Assembly (NCBI GenBank): GCA_964550375.1
Contig: CAZJYX010000017.1
Span: 20,121 to 84,120, forward strand
Length of the DNA: 64,000 nt
From: JAAYXS01 sp964550375
Lineage (GTDB): Bacteria > Planctomycetota > Phycisphaerae > UBA1845 > Fen-1342
Reading direction: 5' to 3'
A program made the translations under genes and the position numbers. Positions 35,248-43,452 of the stretch are shown here, piece by piece; position 1 is the stretch's first letter; each line of letters starts with the position of its first letter. Below the pieces are notes generated by a model. The model was not told the origin of the DNA, searched no databases, and saw only the letters and a program-made list of their open reading frames with translations.

Positions 35248-37230
35248 ATGGACCAACTCAAGGTCGGACATGTTATCGGAGTTGAGGGCGACTCGGTGGA
35301 GGTGCAGATCTCCGTCGCCAATCTCTGCATCAAGTACCACGGCACCGAATACCGCGTCGGCCGACTCGGTACCTACGTCACCATCCCGATGGGACGTACC
35401 ACCCTGATCGGCTACGTCGTGCGCGTGGGCGCCATCGGCGACCTGGAGCCCTTGCCCGATCCCGGCGGACCACGCCGAATCACCATGACAATTCAGCTAC
35501 TCGGCACCGTTCGCAACGACAAGTTCACCCGCGGCGTCAGTGAATACCCAACCCTCGGCGATCCGGTCCGCCTGGGCGTCGACGAGGATTTCGAGCTGAT
35601 CTTCGGCTGCTTCGATGAGCTGGCCGGCGGCGCCGGTGCCCGCAAATCCTTCCCGATGGGCCGCTTCGCCGTGGACACCGACTTCGAGGTCCGCGTGCTC
35701 GGCAAGGACTTCTTCGCCAAGCACGTCGCCGTGATGGGCAACAGCGGCTCGGGCAAGAGCGTCACCACCGCCAAGATCATCCACGAGGCGCTCCAGCTCC
35801 CCGAGACGCAGATCATCATGTTCGACATGCACGGCGAGTACCTCACGGCCTTCAGCGATGACAACGGCAATCCCCTGCCGAACGTCACCTACCTCTCCGA
35901 TCGCAACCTCGTCCTGCCCTACTGGATGCTGCGCTTCGAGGAGTTCCAGCAGCTCTTTGTCGATGCGAATAACCCCGCGAACATCAACCCCCAGACGGTG
36001 TTCCTGCGCTCCGCGCTCGAGAAGCTCAAGCAGCCGGCGGCCAGCGAACTCGGCCTGCTGTGCGAGTACAGCATCGATACGCCGATCTACTACTCCATCG
36101 ACAGCCTCAAGACCTACGCCGAAAACCTCAACGACGCGCGCTTCGTGCTCGGCTCGGAGAACTACGCCTTCTCGCGCCTGCCCTACCGGCAACTGCCGGT
36201 CGCCAAGCAGGAACAGATGATGCTGACGCAGCGCATGGAGTTCAACCGCGGCAATGCCGAGGGCGAGGTGCCGCACGCCACGTACTACGGGCGCCTGCTC
36301 GGCCTGGTGAATCAGCTCGAAACGCGCCTCAACGACCGCCGCTACGATTTCCTGCTGCGCCCCTTCGAGCAGGCCAGCCGTAATCCGGACCTCGCCGGCT
36401 GCTTCCAGGCCGATCGTCCCCCCGGCGAGCTCAGCAAGAGCGTGGCCTCAGTCATCCGCCAGATGCTCGGCCAGCAGGGCACCCGCAAGAATCTGACCAT
36501 CGTCGATCTGTCCGGCCTGCCCTTCGACGTCGTGGACATCACCGTCGCCGTCCTGACGCGCACCCTGTTCGACTTCAACTTCTGGTCGCCCTTCGACGTG
36601 CGCCGCCCCTTCGTGCTGGTCTACGAAGAGGCCCACAACTACCTCCCACGCCGCGACCGCGCCGGCCGCATGTTCGCCCGTGACGCCGTCGAGAAAGTCG
36701 CCAAGGAGGGCCGCAAGTACGGCGTCTCCGCCATGATCGTCTCCCAGCGCCCCAGCGAAATCTCCGAGACCATTCTCAGCCAGTGCAACTCGATGGTCCT
36801 GATGCGCATGAACAACCCCGACGACCAGGAATACGCCGCCCGCGTCGTCAGCGACCAGTTCCGCAGCCTCATCAGCCTGCTGCCCAGCATGCGCCCCGGC
36901 GAAGGGTTCATCATCGGCGACTCCGTCCTGATGCCCATGCGCACGCTAATCAGCATGCCGCCGCGCCTGCCACGCAGCGGCGACGTCGACTTCTTCGGCC
37001 TGTGGAGCCGCAAGACCGCCGGCGGCGACGCCGAGCAGATCATGGATCGCTGGTGGCGCCAGGACCGCAGCGCCCTCAACGCCGAGCCAGATACCACGGC
37101 CGCCCAACAGCCCGGCGCAGCACCGGCCGCAACGCCGGGGGCCGAGGACAACTCGGCGGAAACCCCACCGCCCTCGGACGCGCAAACGGAACTCGCCCGG
37201 CTGGCGGCGATGCTGTCCAGCTCTGAGTAG
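35248..37230 (+). CDS. HerA/VirB4-like ATPase (DUF87)
   Basis: 660-residue HerA-FtsK superfamily ATPase. N-terminal HAS-barrel-like domain (VGHVIGVEGDSVEVQI); Walker A GNSGSGKS at 164-171; Walker B FVLVYEEAHNYLP; arginine/sensor region VSAMIVSQRPSEISETILSQC. The C-terminus is a Pro/Ala-rich tail. HerA hexamers pump DNA, in archaea with NurA nuclease and in bacteria often with Sir2 or other effectors of phage defence. No nuclease or effector gene is adjacent here, so it may be a stand-alone or housekeeping version. ATG 35248 follows CGGAG, weak. Confidence 0.85.
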   Translation: MDQLKVGHVIGVEGDSVEVQISVANLCIKYHGTEYRVGRLGTYVTIPMGRTTLIGYVVRVGAIGDLEPLPDPGGPRRITMTIQLLGTVRNDKFTRGVSEYPTLGDPVRLGVDEDFELIFGCFDELAGGAGARKSFPMGRFAVDTDFEVRVLGKDFFAKHVAVMGNSGSGKSVTTAKIIHEALQLPETQIIMFDMHGEYLTAFSDDNGNPLPNVTYLSDRNLVLPYWMLRFEEFQQLFVDANNPANINPQTVFLRSALEKLKQPAASELGLLCEYSIDTPIYYSIDSLKTYAENLNDARFVLGSENYAFSRLPYRQLPVAKQEQMMLTQRMEFNRGNAEGEVPHATYYGRLLGLVNQLETRLNDRRYDFLLRPFEQASRNPDLAGCFQADRPPGELSKSVASVIRQMLGQQGTRKNLTIVDLSGLPFDVVDITVAVLTRTLFDFNFWSPFDVRRPFVLVYEEAHNYLPRRDRAGRMFARDAVEKVAKEGRKYGVSAMIVSQRPSEISETILSQCNSMVLMRMNNPDDQEYAARVVSDQFRSLISLLPSMRPGEGFIIGDSVLMPMRTLISMPPRLPRSGDVDFFGLWSRKTAGGDAEQIMDRWWRQDRSALNAEPDTTAAQQPGAAPAATPGAEDNSAETPPPSDAQTELARLAAMLSSSE

Positions 37231-37316
37231 GCCACGCCTGCTCGCACGCTGACAACCCCCGCCGGCCAGTCATCCCCGGCCTGTGCGCCCGCGCCGGGGT
37301 CCGGCCCCGGCGCAAA

Positions 37317-37799
37317 TCACTTCTCGCCCAACGCCCGCCGCCTGCGGAAGAACTCGCGTAATAACTCCGCACACGGCTCCGCCAACACTCCTGCCACCGT
37401 ATCAACCTGGTGATTGAGCCGCGCGTCCGTCGTGATAGTGAACAGCGACTCACACGCGCCGGTCTTGGGGTCCGCCGCGCCGTACACCAGCCGCCCCACC
37501 CGGCTCTGCACCAAGGCACCCGCGCACATCGGGCACGGCTCCAACGTCACGTACAGCGTGCAATCCTCCAGCCGCCAGTGCCCGATATGCGCCGCGGCCG
37601 CCGACAACGCGATCATTTCGGCGTGCGCGGTCGGATCCTGGAGCTGCTCGCGCTGGTTGTAGCCACGCCCGATAACGCGCCCATGCTGCACCACCAAGGC
37701 GCCGACCGGCACGTCCTCGTACTTAAGCGACCGGCGAGCCAGATCCAGCGCCTCCTCCATGAACCACCGATCCAACTCATCCTGCGTCTTTCCAAACAC
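37317..37799 (-). CDS. tadA: tRNA-specific adenosine deaminase
   Basis: Zinc enzyme converting A34 to inosine in tRNA-Arg(ACG). Signature His59-Ala-Glu61 (TAHAEMIAL) and Pro-Cys89-x2-Cys92 (LEPCPMCAGAL); the WRLEDCTLYVTLEPC region matches. 160 residues is usual. Convergent with the HerA-like gene. The 400-base AT-rich region upstream should carry its promoter. Confidence 0.93.
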   Translation of the reverse strand: MFGKTQDELDRWFMEEALDLARRSLKYEDVPVGALVVQHGRVIGRGYNQREQLQDPTAHAEMIALSAAAAHIGHWRLEDCTLYVTLEPCPMCAGALVQSRVGRLVYGAADPKTGACESLFTITTDARLNHQVDTVAGVLAEPCAELLREFFRRRRALGEK

Positions 37800-38014
37800 T
37801 TACAGCACCAATTGCCTTCTTCTCAGAACCCGCTCCCGGCGAGACGGCCGTGCATTATGGCCCAAACGATAAGCCGGTACCACTATTAAGTTTAGGCTCT
37901 GTAGACCGACCGACCCAGGCCACCGTGAGCGCGCACTAAGACCGCTCCAGCTCCACGGTGACCGGCGAGATAAGAAATATCGCGCCTTTTTGCAAAAACT
38001 GCGTGCTTGTGCGG

Positions 38015-38043
38015 TTGATTTTCCGCCAAGCCTAGGGTATATT
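38015..38043 (+). promoter_or_regulatory. Candidate sigma-70 promoter
   Basis: TTGATT at 38015-38020, 17-base spacer, TATATT at 38038-38043: close to the consensus with ideal spacing, in an AT-rich intergenic region. No protein gene lies downstream on this strand, so it would drive the candidate small RNA. A start site near 38050 is inferred. Confidence 0.5.
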
Positions 38044-38049
38044 ACCCAG

Positions 38050-38155
38050 ACAAAGGTGACCTGACCAACCCCCAGGTTTCCTTTTCGATCCACGGGCGGC
38101 ATGCTCGGCTGCGGCGTTTCCCCCCGGCGCCCACCGACATCCGCCCAATTTTTTT
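38050..38155 (+). ncRNA. Candidate small RNA
   Basis: Bounded by a consensus-like promoter and an intrinsic terminator ending in seven Ts, giving a transcript of about 106 nucleotides. No ORF of note inside. It runs antisense to the region between two minus-strand genes, so it could be trans-acting or could affect read-through towards tadA. No family recognised. Confidence 0.4.
38094..38155 (+). terminator. Intrinsic terminator of the candidate small RNA
   Basis: GGGCGG, ATG and TCGG (38094-38108, with two single-C bulges) pair with CCGA, CAT and CCGCCC (38134-38146), a 13-pair stem. It is followed by AA and seven Ts (38149-38155). Confidence 0.55.
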
Positions 38156-38203
38156 GGGACCCAAGCCTTTAGCCCGTTCGTCGCAACACAAATCTGCGAC
38201 CTG

Positions 38204-38911
38204 CTAACCACCGTTAGCGGGTATTAGAGGTGTCTGTCTGCTTAGTTTCCGCAGATTAAGGCCGCCTGCGGCGTCCAGACTTACCTCCCACAGGTCACCC
38301 GACGTCAGAGGTACTGCAGGAGCCTCGCACTGCGCCACGCGCACACCATAGCGCTGTGCCAAAGCCGGATCGTCCACCAGCTCCCAGAACTGGTCCCATA
38401 ACTCCTGCTGAATACCGGCCGGTTGGCTTGGATCAACAATCGGCGGTCGGGCGGCTCGGTCAAGGTCCGAAACGGATTCCGGAGCCTGTCGGTCGCCAAA
38501 GATCCGCCGAAACATCGCCAGACTCGTCCCGCGCTCCGGATCGCCCTCCCCGACCAGGTTGTGCGCGAACTTCACGACCAGTGCTTCGAAGTAGACGAGT
38601 CTGCCGATGGCCTCGACAGCCGCCGGTTTGCCGAGCGTGCCGTCCGGGCCGATTTCCTGCCAGAGGAGGGTGCTGATCGTGTGTCCGCTGTCGTCGGTCC
38701 GTTGCCGGATGACATCCACCTGGGCAACGCGCCTCGCCGCGGCCAGCCGCTGCGCATAGTCAACCAGTTGCTGGCGCTTCTGTTCCAGTTCGCCGACCTG
38801 CCGCTCAAGCTCGCGCACCTCGTGGCGGCCGAGCTGCACCGCCGTGAATACCGCCGCGGCCACCAGCAGTACCGACCCGGCCGCAAAGTTCAACCATTTC
38901 ATGCGTGGCAC
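38204..38911 (-). CDS. Membrane-anchored coiled-coil protein of unknown function
   Basis: 235 residues: an N-terminal transmembrane helix (WLNFAAGSVLLVAAAVFTAVQ), a short coiled coil (HEVRELERQVGELEQKRQQLV), then a soluble mixed domain facing the periplasm. I recognise no family. ATG 38911 or 38902. It lies 15 bases downstream of the HEAT lipoprotein gene on the same strand, so the two are probably one operon and may act together at the membrane. Confidence 0.65.
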   Translation of the reverse strand: MPRMKWLNFAAGSVLLVAAAVFTAVQLGRHEVRELERQVGELEQKRQQLVDYAQRLAAARRVAQVDVIRQRTDDSGHTISTLLWQEIGPDGTLGKPAAVEAIGRLVYFEALVVKFAHNLVGEGDPERGTSLAMFRRIFGDRQAPESVSDLDRAARPPIVDPSQPAGIQQELWDQFWELVDDPALAQRYGVRVAQCEAPAVPLTSGDLWEVSLDAAGGLNLRKLSRQTPLIPANGG

Positions 38912-38926
38912 TCCCTTGCCCAGCCC

Positions 38927-39910
38927 TCATGAGCTGCCGTCTTGCCGCGCGCCGCCCCGCCACGTAATGGTTCGGGTTGCCCGCTGGGGCCGCTCGCGCC
39001 GCGGTTCGTCGCCATCCATGCTCTTGTACTGCTCAAGCAACTTGCGGATGCGGGGATCGGACGCGTAGCGCAGCGCCACGAGCGCGTTGTGCGCCACGAC
39101 CGGTGCCGGGCTGGCAACCATCTCAATTAGCCGCCGGCGGACGGCCGTGTCCTCCGCGGCGCCCAGCCACGCACACGCCGCCCGCACCACGTTGTAGTCC
39201 GTGCTCTGTACCCACAACAGCACCGGCTCGCGCACCCCGTTGCTGCAGCGCACCGCCCGCTCCTGCGGGCTGTATTCCCAGCGGTCGGAGTAGCGCTGGG
39301 CCAGTAAGTGCCACAGCCGTTCCGCCCGCGGATGCAGCGGCTGACCGTGCGCGAGCAGCGCCGGTCGCTCGCGATACTTGAGCCACCACTCCCGCAAGGC
39401 GCGCCGGTCACCCTCCACGTCTATCTCCGCAGCCAGGGCATGATCGAACGACCCCGGATACAGGTCCGGCCAGGTGCTCGGCGGCGCGCCGATCGGCATC
39501 AGCACGATGCCCAGGGTGTGGCCGCGAACCTTCGGGTCAAAATGCAGCAGGTCCAGCGACGTCTCCAGGCAGTTGACGGTCGTCTTGGGGCGCGTGGCCG
39601 GATGCGCCAGCAACCGCAGTAGCGACGTGTGCACCATCACCCGCAGGTCGTCCGGAGCAGCCGGCCTGGTCATGGTCGGATGCTCGGCCAGGTAGGCGAT
39701 CCCTGCCGGCCCGAACGCCGCCAGCCGGTTGTAGCAATCCGTCCACACCGCCCCCGGGTCGAGTGTCAGGATGGGCTGTGCCGCCGCCGCGATGGCCCGC
39801 TGTTGCGGCGACAGCCGTTGCACACCCGGCGCGCAGCCGCCGGCCACCAGACCGGCTAGTAGCACAACCCCCCACACCGCTGACTCATGCCTTGGTCGCA
39901 TGCATGGCAT
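38927..39910 (-). CDS. HEAT-repeat-containing lipoprotein
   Basis: About 327 residues with a lipoprotein signal (VWGVVLLAGLVAGGC) and C-terminal HEAT-like helices (DYNVVRAACAWLGAAEDTAVRRRLIEM, SPAPVVAHNALVALRYASDP). The central part (DPGAVWTDCYNRLAAFGPAGIAYLAEHP, WWLKYRERPALL) is unassigned. Possible starts are ATG 39910 and 39901 and TTG 39919; none has a good ribosome site. It is divergent from ndk, with under 60 bases between the starts, so the two promoters must overlap. Confidence 0.65.
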   Translation of the reverse strand: MPCMRPRHESAVWGVVLLAGLVAGGCAPGVQRLSPQQRAIAAAAQPILTLDPGAVWTDCYNRLAAFGPAGIAYLAEHPTMTRPAAPDDLRVMVHTSLLRLLAHPATRPKTTVNCLETSLDLLHFDPKVRGHTLGIVLMPIGAPPSTWPDLYPGSFDHALAAEIDVEGDRRALREWWLKYRERPALLAHGQPLHPRAERLWHLLAQRYSDRWEYSPQERAVRCSNGVREPVLLWVQSTDYNVVRAACAWLGAAEDTAVRRRLIEMVASPAPVVAHNALVALRYASDPRIRKLLEQYKSMDGDEPRRERPQRATRTITWRGGARQDGSS

Positions 39911-39954
39911 CCGGTACAATTCCGACCCGGCAGGTTAACGTATCAGGAGCAGGC

Positions 39955-40407
39955 ATGGAACGGACGCTGATCATCTTTAAACCGGATGCGATGAACCGCT
40001 GCCTGGTCGGCCGCATTCTGACGCGCTTTGAAGACAAGGGCTTGCGCATCGTCGGCCTGAAGCTGCAGCAGTCGCCGCGCGCCCAGGTCGAGCAGCACTA
40101 CGAGGTCCACAAAGACCGCCCCTTCTACGGCTCACTGGTCGAGTTCATGACCAGCGGGCCCGTCATCCTGGCCGTGCTGGAAGGGCCCCAGGCCATCACC
40201 GTTGTCCGCAACCTTCTGGGCGCGACGGATGGGCGCCAGGCCGCCCCCGGCACGATTCGCGGTGACTTCGGCCTCGACCAGCAGTACAACCTGGTCCACG
40301 CCAGCGACAGCCCCGCGACGGCCACCAAGGAAATCGACCTGTTCTTCAAGCCCACGGAACTGGTCAGCTACACGCGCTCCCCGGACCGCTGGATTGTCCG
40401 GGAGTAA
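39955..40407 (+). CDS. ndk: Nucleoside diphosphate kinase
   Basis: Transfers the gamma-phosphate between nucleoside triphosphates and diphosphates through phospho-His115 (NLVHASDS). N-terminus MERTLIIFKPDAMNR and RPFYGSLVEFMTSGPV match the family. 150 residues is standard. AGGAG ends 6 bases before the ATG. The upstream frame is open but not conserved. Confidence 0.96.
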   Translation: MERTLIIFKPDAMNRCLVGRILTRFEDKGLRIVGLKLQQSPRAQVEQHYEVHKDRPFYGSLVEFMTSGPVILAVLEGPQAITVVRNLLGATDGRQAAPGTIRGDFGLDQQYNLVHASDSPATATKEIDLFFKPTELVSYTRSPDRWIVRE

Positions 40408-40438
40408 CCACGAACACCCGCGCCGCTGAGGTCCCGGC

Positions 40439-40789
40439 ATGAAAGTCAAGCCCTTAACCGCTCACGAACAGAAACCCGTCGAGCTGCCCGGCGCTGAAGG
40501 CGTTCGCATGCGCATGCTCATCGGCCCGGCCGACGGCGCCGAAACGTTCCACATGCGCCACTTCGAGGTCGCCCCCGGCGGCCATACGCCGCACCACGCC
40601 CACGACTACGAGCACGAGGTCCTCATTCTGCGCGGCGCCGGCGTCGTTCAGGGGGCCGACGGCGAGCAGCCTTTCAAGGCCGGCGACGTGGTCTGGATGC
40701 CGCCCGATGAGCGGCACCAGTTCCGCAACACCGGCGATGGCCCACTGGAGTTCATTTGCCTGATACCGGCCCCGCGGCAGTGTACGTAG
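40439..40789 (+). CDS. Cupin-domain protein
   Basis: 116-residue single-domain cupin. Metal-binding motif 1 reads GGHTPHHAHDYEHEVLILRG, with His residues and Glu in the usual places, and motif 2 GDVVWMPPDERHQFRNTG. Small cupins of this type bind Fe, Mn or Zn; the activity cannot be predicted. It lies 31 bases after ndk and 32 before the superoxide dismutase start, all on one strand. Confidence 0.85.
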   Translation: MKVKPLTAHEQKPVELPGAEGVRMRMLIGPADGAETFHMRHFEVAPGGHTPHHAHDYEHEVLILRGAGVVQGADGEQPFKAGDVVWMPPDERHQFRNTGDGPLEFICLIPAPRQCT

Positions 40790-40821
40790 CGCCGGCCCAG
40801 GCGTTCAGAGGGAGTTTGACC

Positions 40822-41589
40822 ATGCGCCCGAGTACGCGACGCGAAGTCCTCAGATCGTCAGCCGCCGCCCTGGGCGGCTGGCTGCTGCTGGGGGGGCAGC
40901 CGGCCCGGGCCCAGTCAGACGCGGCTGCCGGCCCCGCGACCGGCACCACCGGCGAGGACCCCGGCGGACCCTATGAACTTCCGCCGCTGCCCTACAGCCA
41001 CGCCGACCTCGAGCCGTTCATAAGCGCCGAAGTCCTCAAGCTCCACCATAGCACGCACCACGCCGGCTACGTTCGCGCTGCCAACCAGGCCATCGCCGCC
41101 CTCGAACGCGTGCGGCGCGTAGGCGGCGAGGAAATCCGGCAGGTCCGGGCCCTGAGCGACAACCTGGCGTTCCACGCCTCCGGCCACGTCCTGCACTGCC
41201 TGCTATGGACCAGCATGAAGAAGCGCGGCGGGGGTGACCCATCCAAGAACAGCGACATCGCCCAACTCATTACGCGCGACTTCGGCACGATCGAAGCCTG
41301 GCGGGCGCAGTTCGCGGCCGCGGCCCAGCAGGTGCAAGGCAGCGGCTGGGCCGTGCTGGCGCTGGAGCCGCTGTCACGCCGGCTGCTCGTGCTCCAGGCC
41401 GAGAAACACCAGAACCTGACGGTGTGGGGGTGCGTGCCGTTGCTCGTGGTGGACGTGTGGGAGCACGCCTATTACTTGCAGTACCAGAACCGCCGTTCGG
41501 ACTACCTCAAGGCGTTCATGAACGTCATTGACTGGGACAGCGTGGAGGCGCGCCTGGCGCAGGCCAGGCGGCTGATAGCCGGCGACTAG
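40822..41589 (+). CDS. Superoxide dismutase (Fe/Mn family), Tat-exported
   Basis: Converts superoxide to O2 and H2O2. The N-terminus has a twin-arginine signal (TRREVLRSSAAALGGWLLL, cut near ARAQ), so the enzyme should work outside the cytoplasm. Metal ligands: His75 (KLHHSTHHAGYV), His125 (GHVLHCLLW), Asp210 and His214 (DVWEHAYYLQYQ). Gly121 and Gln196 are at the places where Mn-type enzymes carry Gly77 and Gln146 (E. coli numbering), suggesting Mn or cambialistic use. GAGGGAG lies 8 bases upstream of the ATG. 255 residues, the excess over 200 being the signal and a linker. Confidence 0.92.
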   Translation: MRPSTRREVLRSSAAALGGWLLLGGQPARAQSDAAAGPATGTTGEDPGGPYELPPLPYSHADLEPFISAEVLKLHHSTHHAGYVRAANQAIAALERVRRVGGEEIRQVRALSDNLAFHASGHVLHCLLWTSMKKRGGGDPSKNSDIAQLITRDFGTIEAWRAQFAAAAQQVQGSGWAVLALEPLSRRLLVLQAEKHQNLTVWGCVPLLVVDVWEHAYYLQYQNRRSDYLKAFMNVIDWDSVEARLAQARRLIAGD

Positions 41590-41638
41590 GCGCCACGCGC
41601 GCATGTTGCCCGGTTAGCCGGCAGCTACAGAGGAAGCG

Positions 41639-43342
41639 TTGAGCAATCCTGATCAGATCCCGGGCACCCCAGCGGCCACGCCGGCCGAAATCGACCGCCG
41701 GACATCCTGGCCCCTGCTCGTCGCACTGACGTTCCTGCTGATCATCCCGATGGTGGCCCTGTCGCAGTTCATTGCCTATTGGCGCACGGACGTTGTAGAC
41801 GACCAGATGTTCGGCTACTTCGGCTGGCGCATCGCGAACGGCGCAACGGTCTACCTGGACGTCTGGGACAACAAGCCGCCGGGCATCTACTGGATGAACG
41901 CCCTCGGCATGTTGCTCGGGGGCGGCAGCTACTTCGGCGTCATGGCCATGTGCGTGCTGGCGCTACTCACGGCGCACGCCTGCTTCCTGGCAATCTGCGG
42001 CTCGCTTTACTACCGCGGCGCCGCGGTCATGGCAACGGTGCTGCTGAGCTTCTACCTCACGCACGCCTTCTTCACCGGCGGCACGAACCGCACGGAAACA
42101 TTCCTGGTCGCCTGCGAGCTGGCCGCCGTCCTGTTCTACATGCGCGGCTGGGCGCGGGACCGCTGGTGGACGTGGTATGCCGCCGGCCTCTGTTGCGGCG
42201 GAGCCTTCCTGTTCAAGCAAGTGGGTCTGGCGGCCTGGGGGGCGATGGGGCTGCACACCATCATCCTGGTCTGCACGCGCGAACTACCGTGGCGCACCGG
42301 ACTACGGCGCTGCCTGCTGCTACTCGGCGGTTGCGTCACGCTGCTGGCGCTGGCGGCGGCGTACCTGGCCGCGCAGGGCGCGCTGGCCGCCGCCTGGTTC
42401 GCCACCTTCGAGTTCAACCGCGCATACTTCGCGACGCGCACCAGTCGCTTCCCCTACAACTACGGCTCTTACTACCTGTTGAAAAACCACGCGCTTCCGA
42501 TCCTGCAACTGCCGCTGCTGATGGCCATAGCCGCCGTCATACACGCCACGCTCTGGGCGCTGCGCCCGCGTTTCCGTCCGCCGGAGATCGAGCGCCCGCT
42601 CAAGGCCCTGCGGCCGGTCTGCCCGCGCTACATGCTCTTCTTCGGCATCTGGTACCTCGTGGCCGTTTGGGGCGCCGTGATGAGTCCGCACGCCTTTCGA
42701 CACTACCTGGTGGCGACGATCCCGCCGCTGCTGCTCATGGCCGGCTACCTGGTCAACGTGCTACAGGCCGAAATGCGGCTGCTCGTCCGGCTGCAGCAAC
42801 GCGCCTGGGTGACCGCCGGGTTCGTCGTAATCGGCTTCTTCGCGATCAAGTCCGTGCAGTTGCAGTGGGAAGAGCTGGCCAAGGTCATCGTGCCGCGCTT
42901 CATTCAGGGGCAACGCGCCGAGTGGGAAATCATCGGCGACGCCGTCGCGCGCGTCACCGACCCGCATGATAAGATCCAGTGCTGGGGCTATTACCCCGGC
43001 GTGTATCTGCACGCCCGCCGCATCAACGCGTCCCGCTACACCACCACGGAGAAGGTCGGCCAGGTCAAGGACGAGGCCGACTTCGTAATGCGCGAACTGG
43101 ATGAGACCCTGAAGCGCGAACCGCCCGTGGTCCTGGTCATACCGGCCGGCGACGACCACTGGCTGCGCGGCCTCCGGACCGATCGCCCCACCAGGTTGCT
43201 GCTGGGGCCCTGGATCGACGAGAACTACGAGCGCCTGGCGGACATACCCAAGGTCAACGCCTTCCTCTACAAGCGCAAGGACATGATCCAGCCGGCCGAC
43301 CGCGAGTTGCCCACACACCTGCCGGAGATCGTGGGCCCGTAG
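41639..43342 (+). CDS. GT39/ArnT-like membrane glycosyltransferase
   Basis: 567 residues, about ten transmembrane helices. The first periplasmic loop has VVDDQMFGYFGWRIANG, the acidic pair typical of the GT39/GT83 GT-C fold, followed by DVWDNKPPGIYWMNALG. Such enzymes move a sugar from a polyprenyl-phosphate donor to a lipid or protein outside the membrane. A soluble C-terminal part (about 430-560) follows the helices. TTG start at 41639 with AGAGGA 5 bases upstream. It starts an envelope-related run of genes on the plus strand. Confidence 0.8.
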   Translation: MSNPDQIPGTPAATPAEIDRRTSWPLLVALTFLLIIPMVALSQFIAYWRTDVVDDQMFGYFGWRIANGATVYLDVWDNKPPGIYWMNALGMLLGGGSYFGVMAMCVLALLTAHACFLAICGSLYYRGAAVMATVLLSFYLTHAFFTGGTNRTETFLVACELAAVLFYMRGWARDRWWTWYAAGLCCGGAFLFKQVGLAAWGAMGLHTIILVCTRELPWRTGLRRCLLLLGGCVTLLALAAAYLAAQGALAAAWFATFEFNRAYFATRTSRFPYNYGSYYLLKNHALPILQLPLLMAIAAVIHATLWALRPRFRPPEIERPLKALRPVCPRYMLFFGIWYLVAVWGAVMSPHAFRHYLVATIPPLLLMAGYLVNVLQAEMRLLVRLQQRAWVTAGFVVIGFFAIKSVQLQWEELAKVIVPRFIQGQRAEWEIIGDAVARVTDPHDKIQCWGYYPGVYLHARRINASRYTTTEKVGQVKDEADFVMRELDETLKREPPVVLVIPAGDDHWLRGLRTDRPTRLLLGPWIDENYERLADIPKVNAFLYKRKDMIQPADRELPTHLPEIVGP

Positions 43343-43452
43343 TACCGACGCAGCCGCGCCGCGGGGGCTGGCCGCACCCCCGGCGAGCGGGTATCTTCGC
43401 GGCCGCCACGGACGGCAATGTGTATGCGGGGGATGGAGCCAGGAGGTGCGAT

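Larger units (their letters stand above)
37800..38203. other. AT-richer intergenic region upstream of tadA
   Basis: About 400 bases, clearly lower in GC than its neighbours. It lies upstream of tadA (-) and downstream of the coiled-coil membrane protein (-). On the plus strand it holds a consensus-like promoter and a terminator that bracket a candidate small RNA (38050-38155). Confidence 0.5.

Noticed and set aside
35248..37230. HerA-based phage defence system
   Set aside because: No Sir2, DUF4297, NurA or other nuclease gene is adjacent; flanking genes are smc and tadA.
43420..43452. Upstream start (GTG 43420) for the L,D-transpeptidase
   Set aside because: The AGGAGG ribosome site lies inside this extension and is correctly spaced for GTG 43453.
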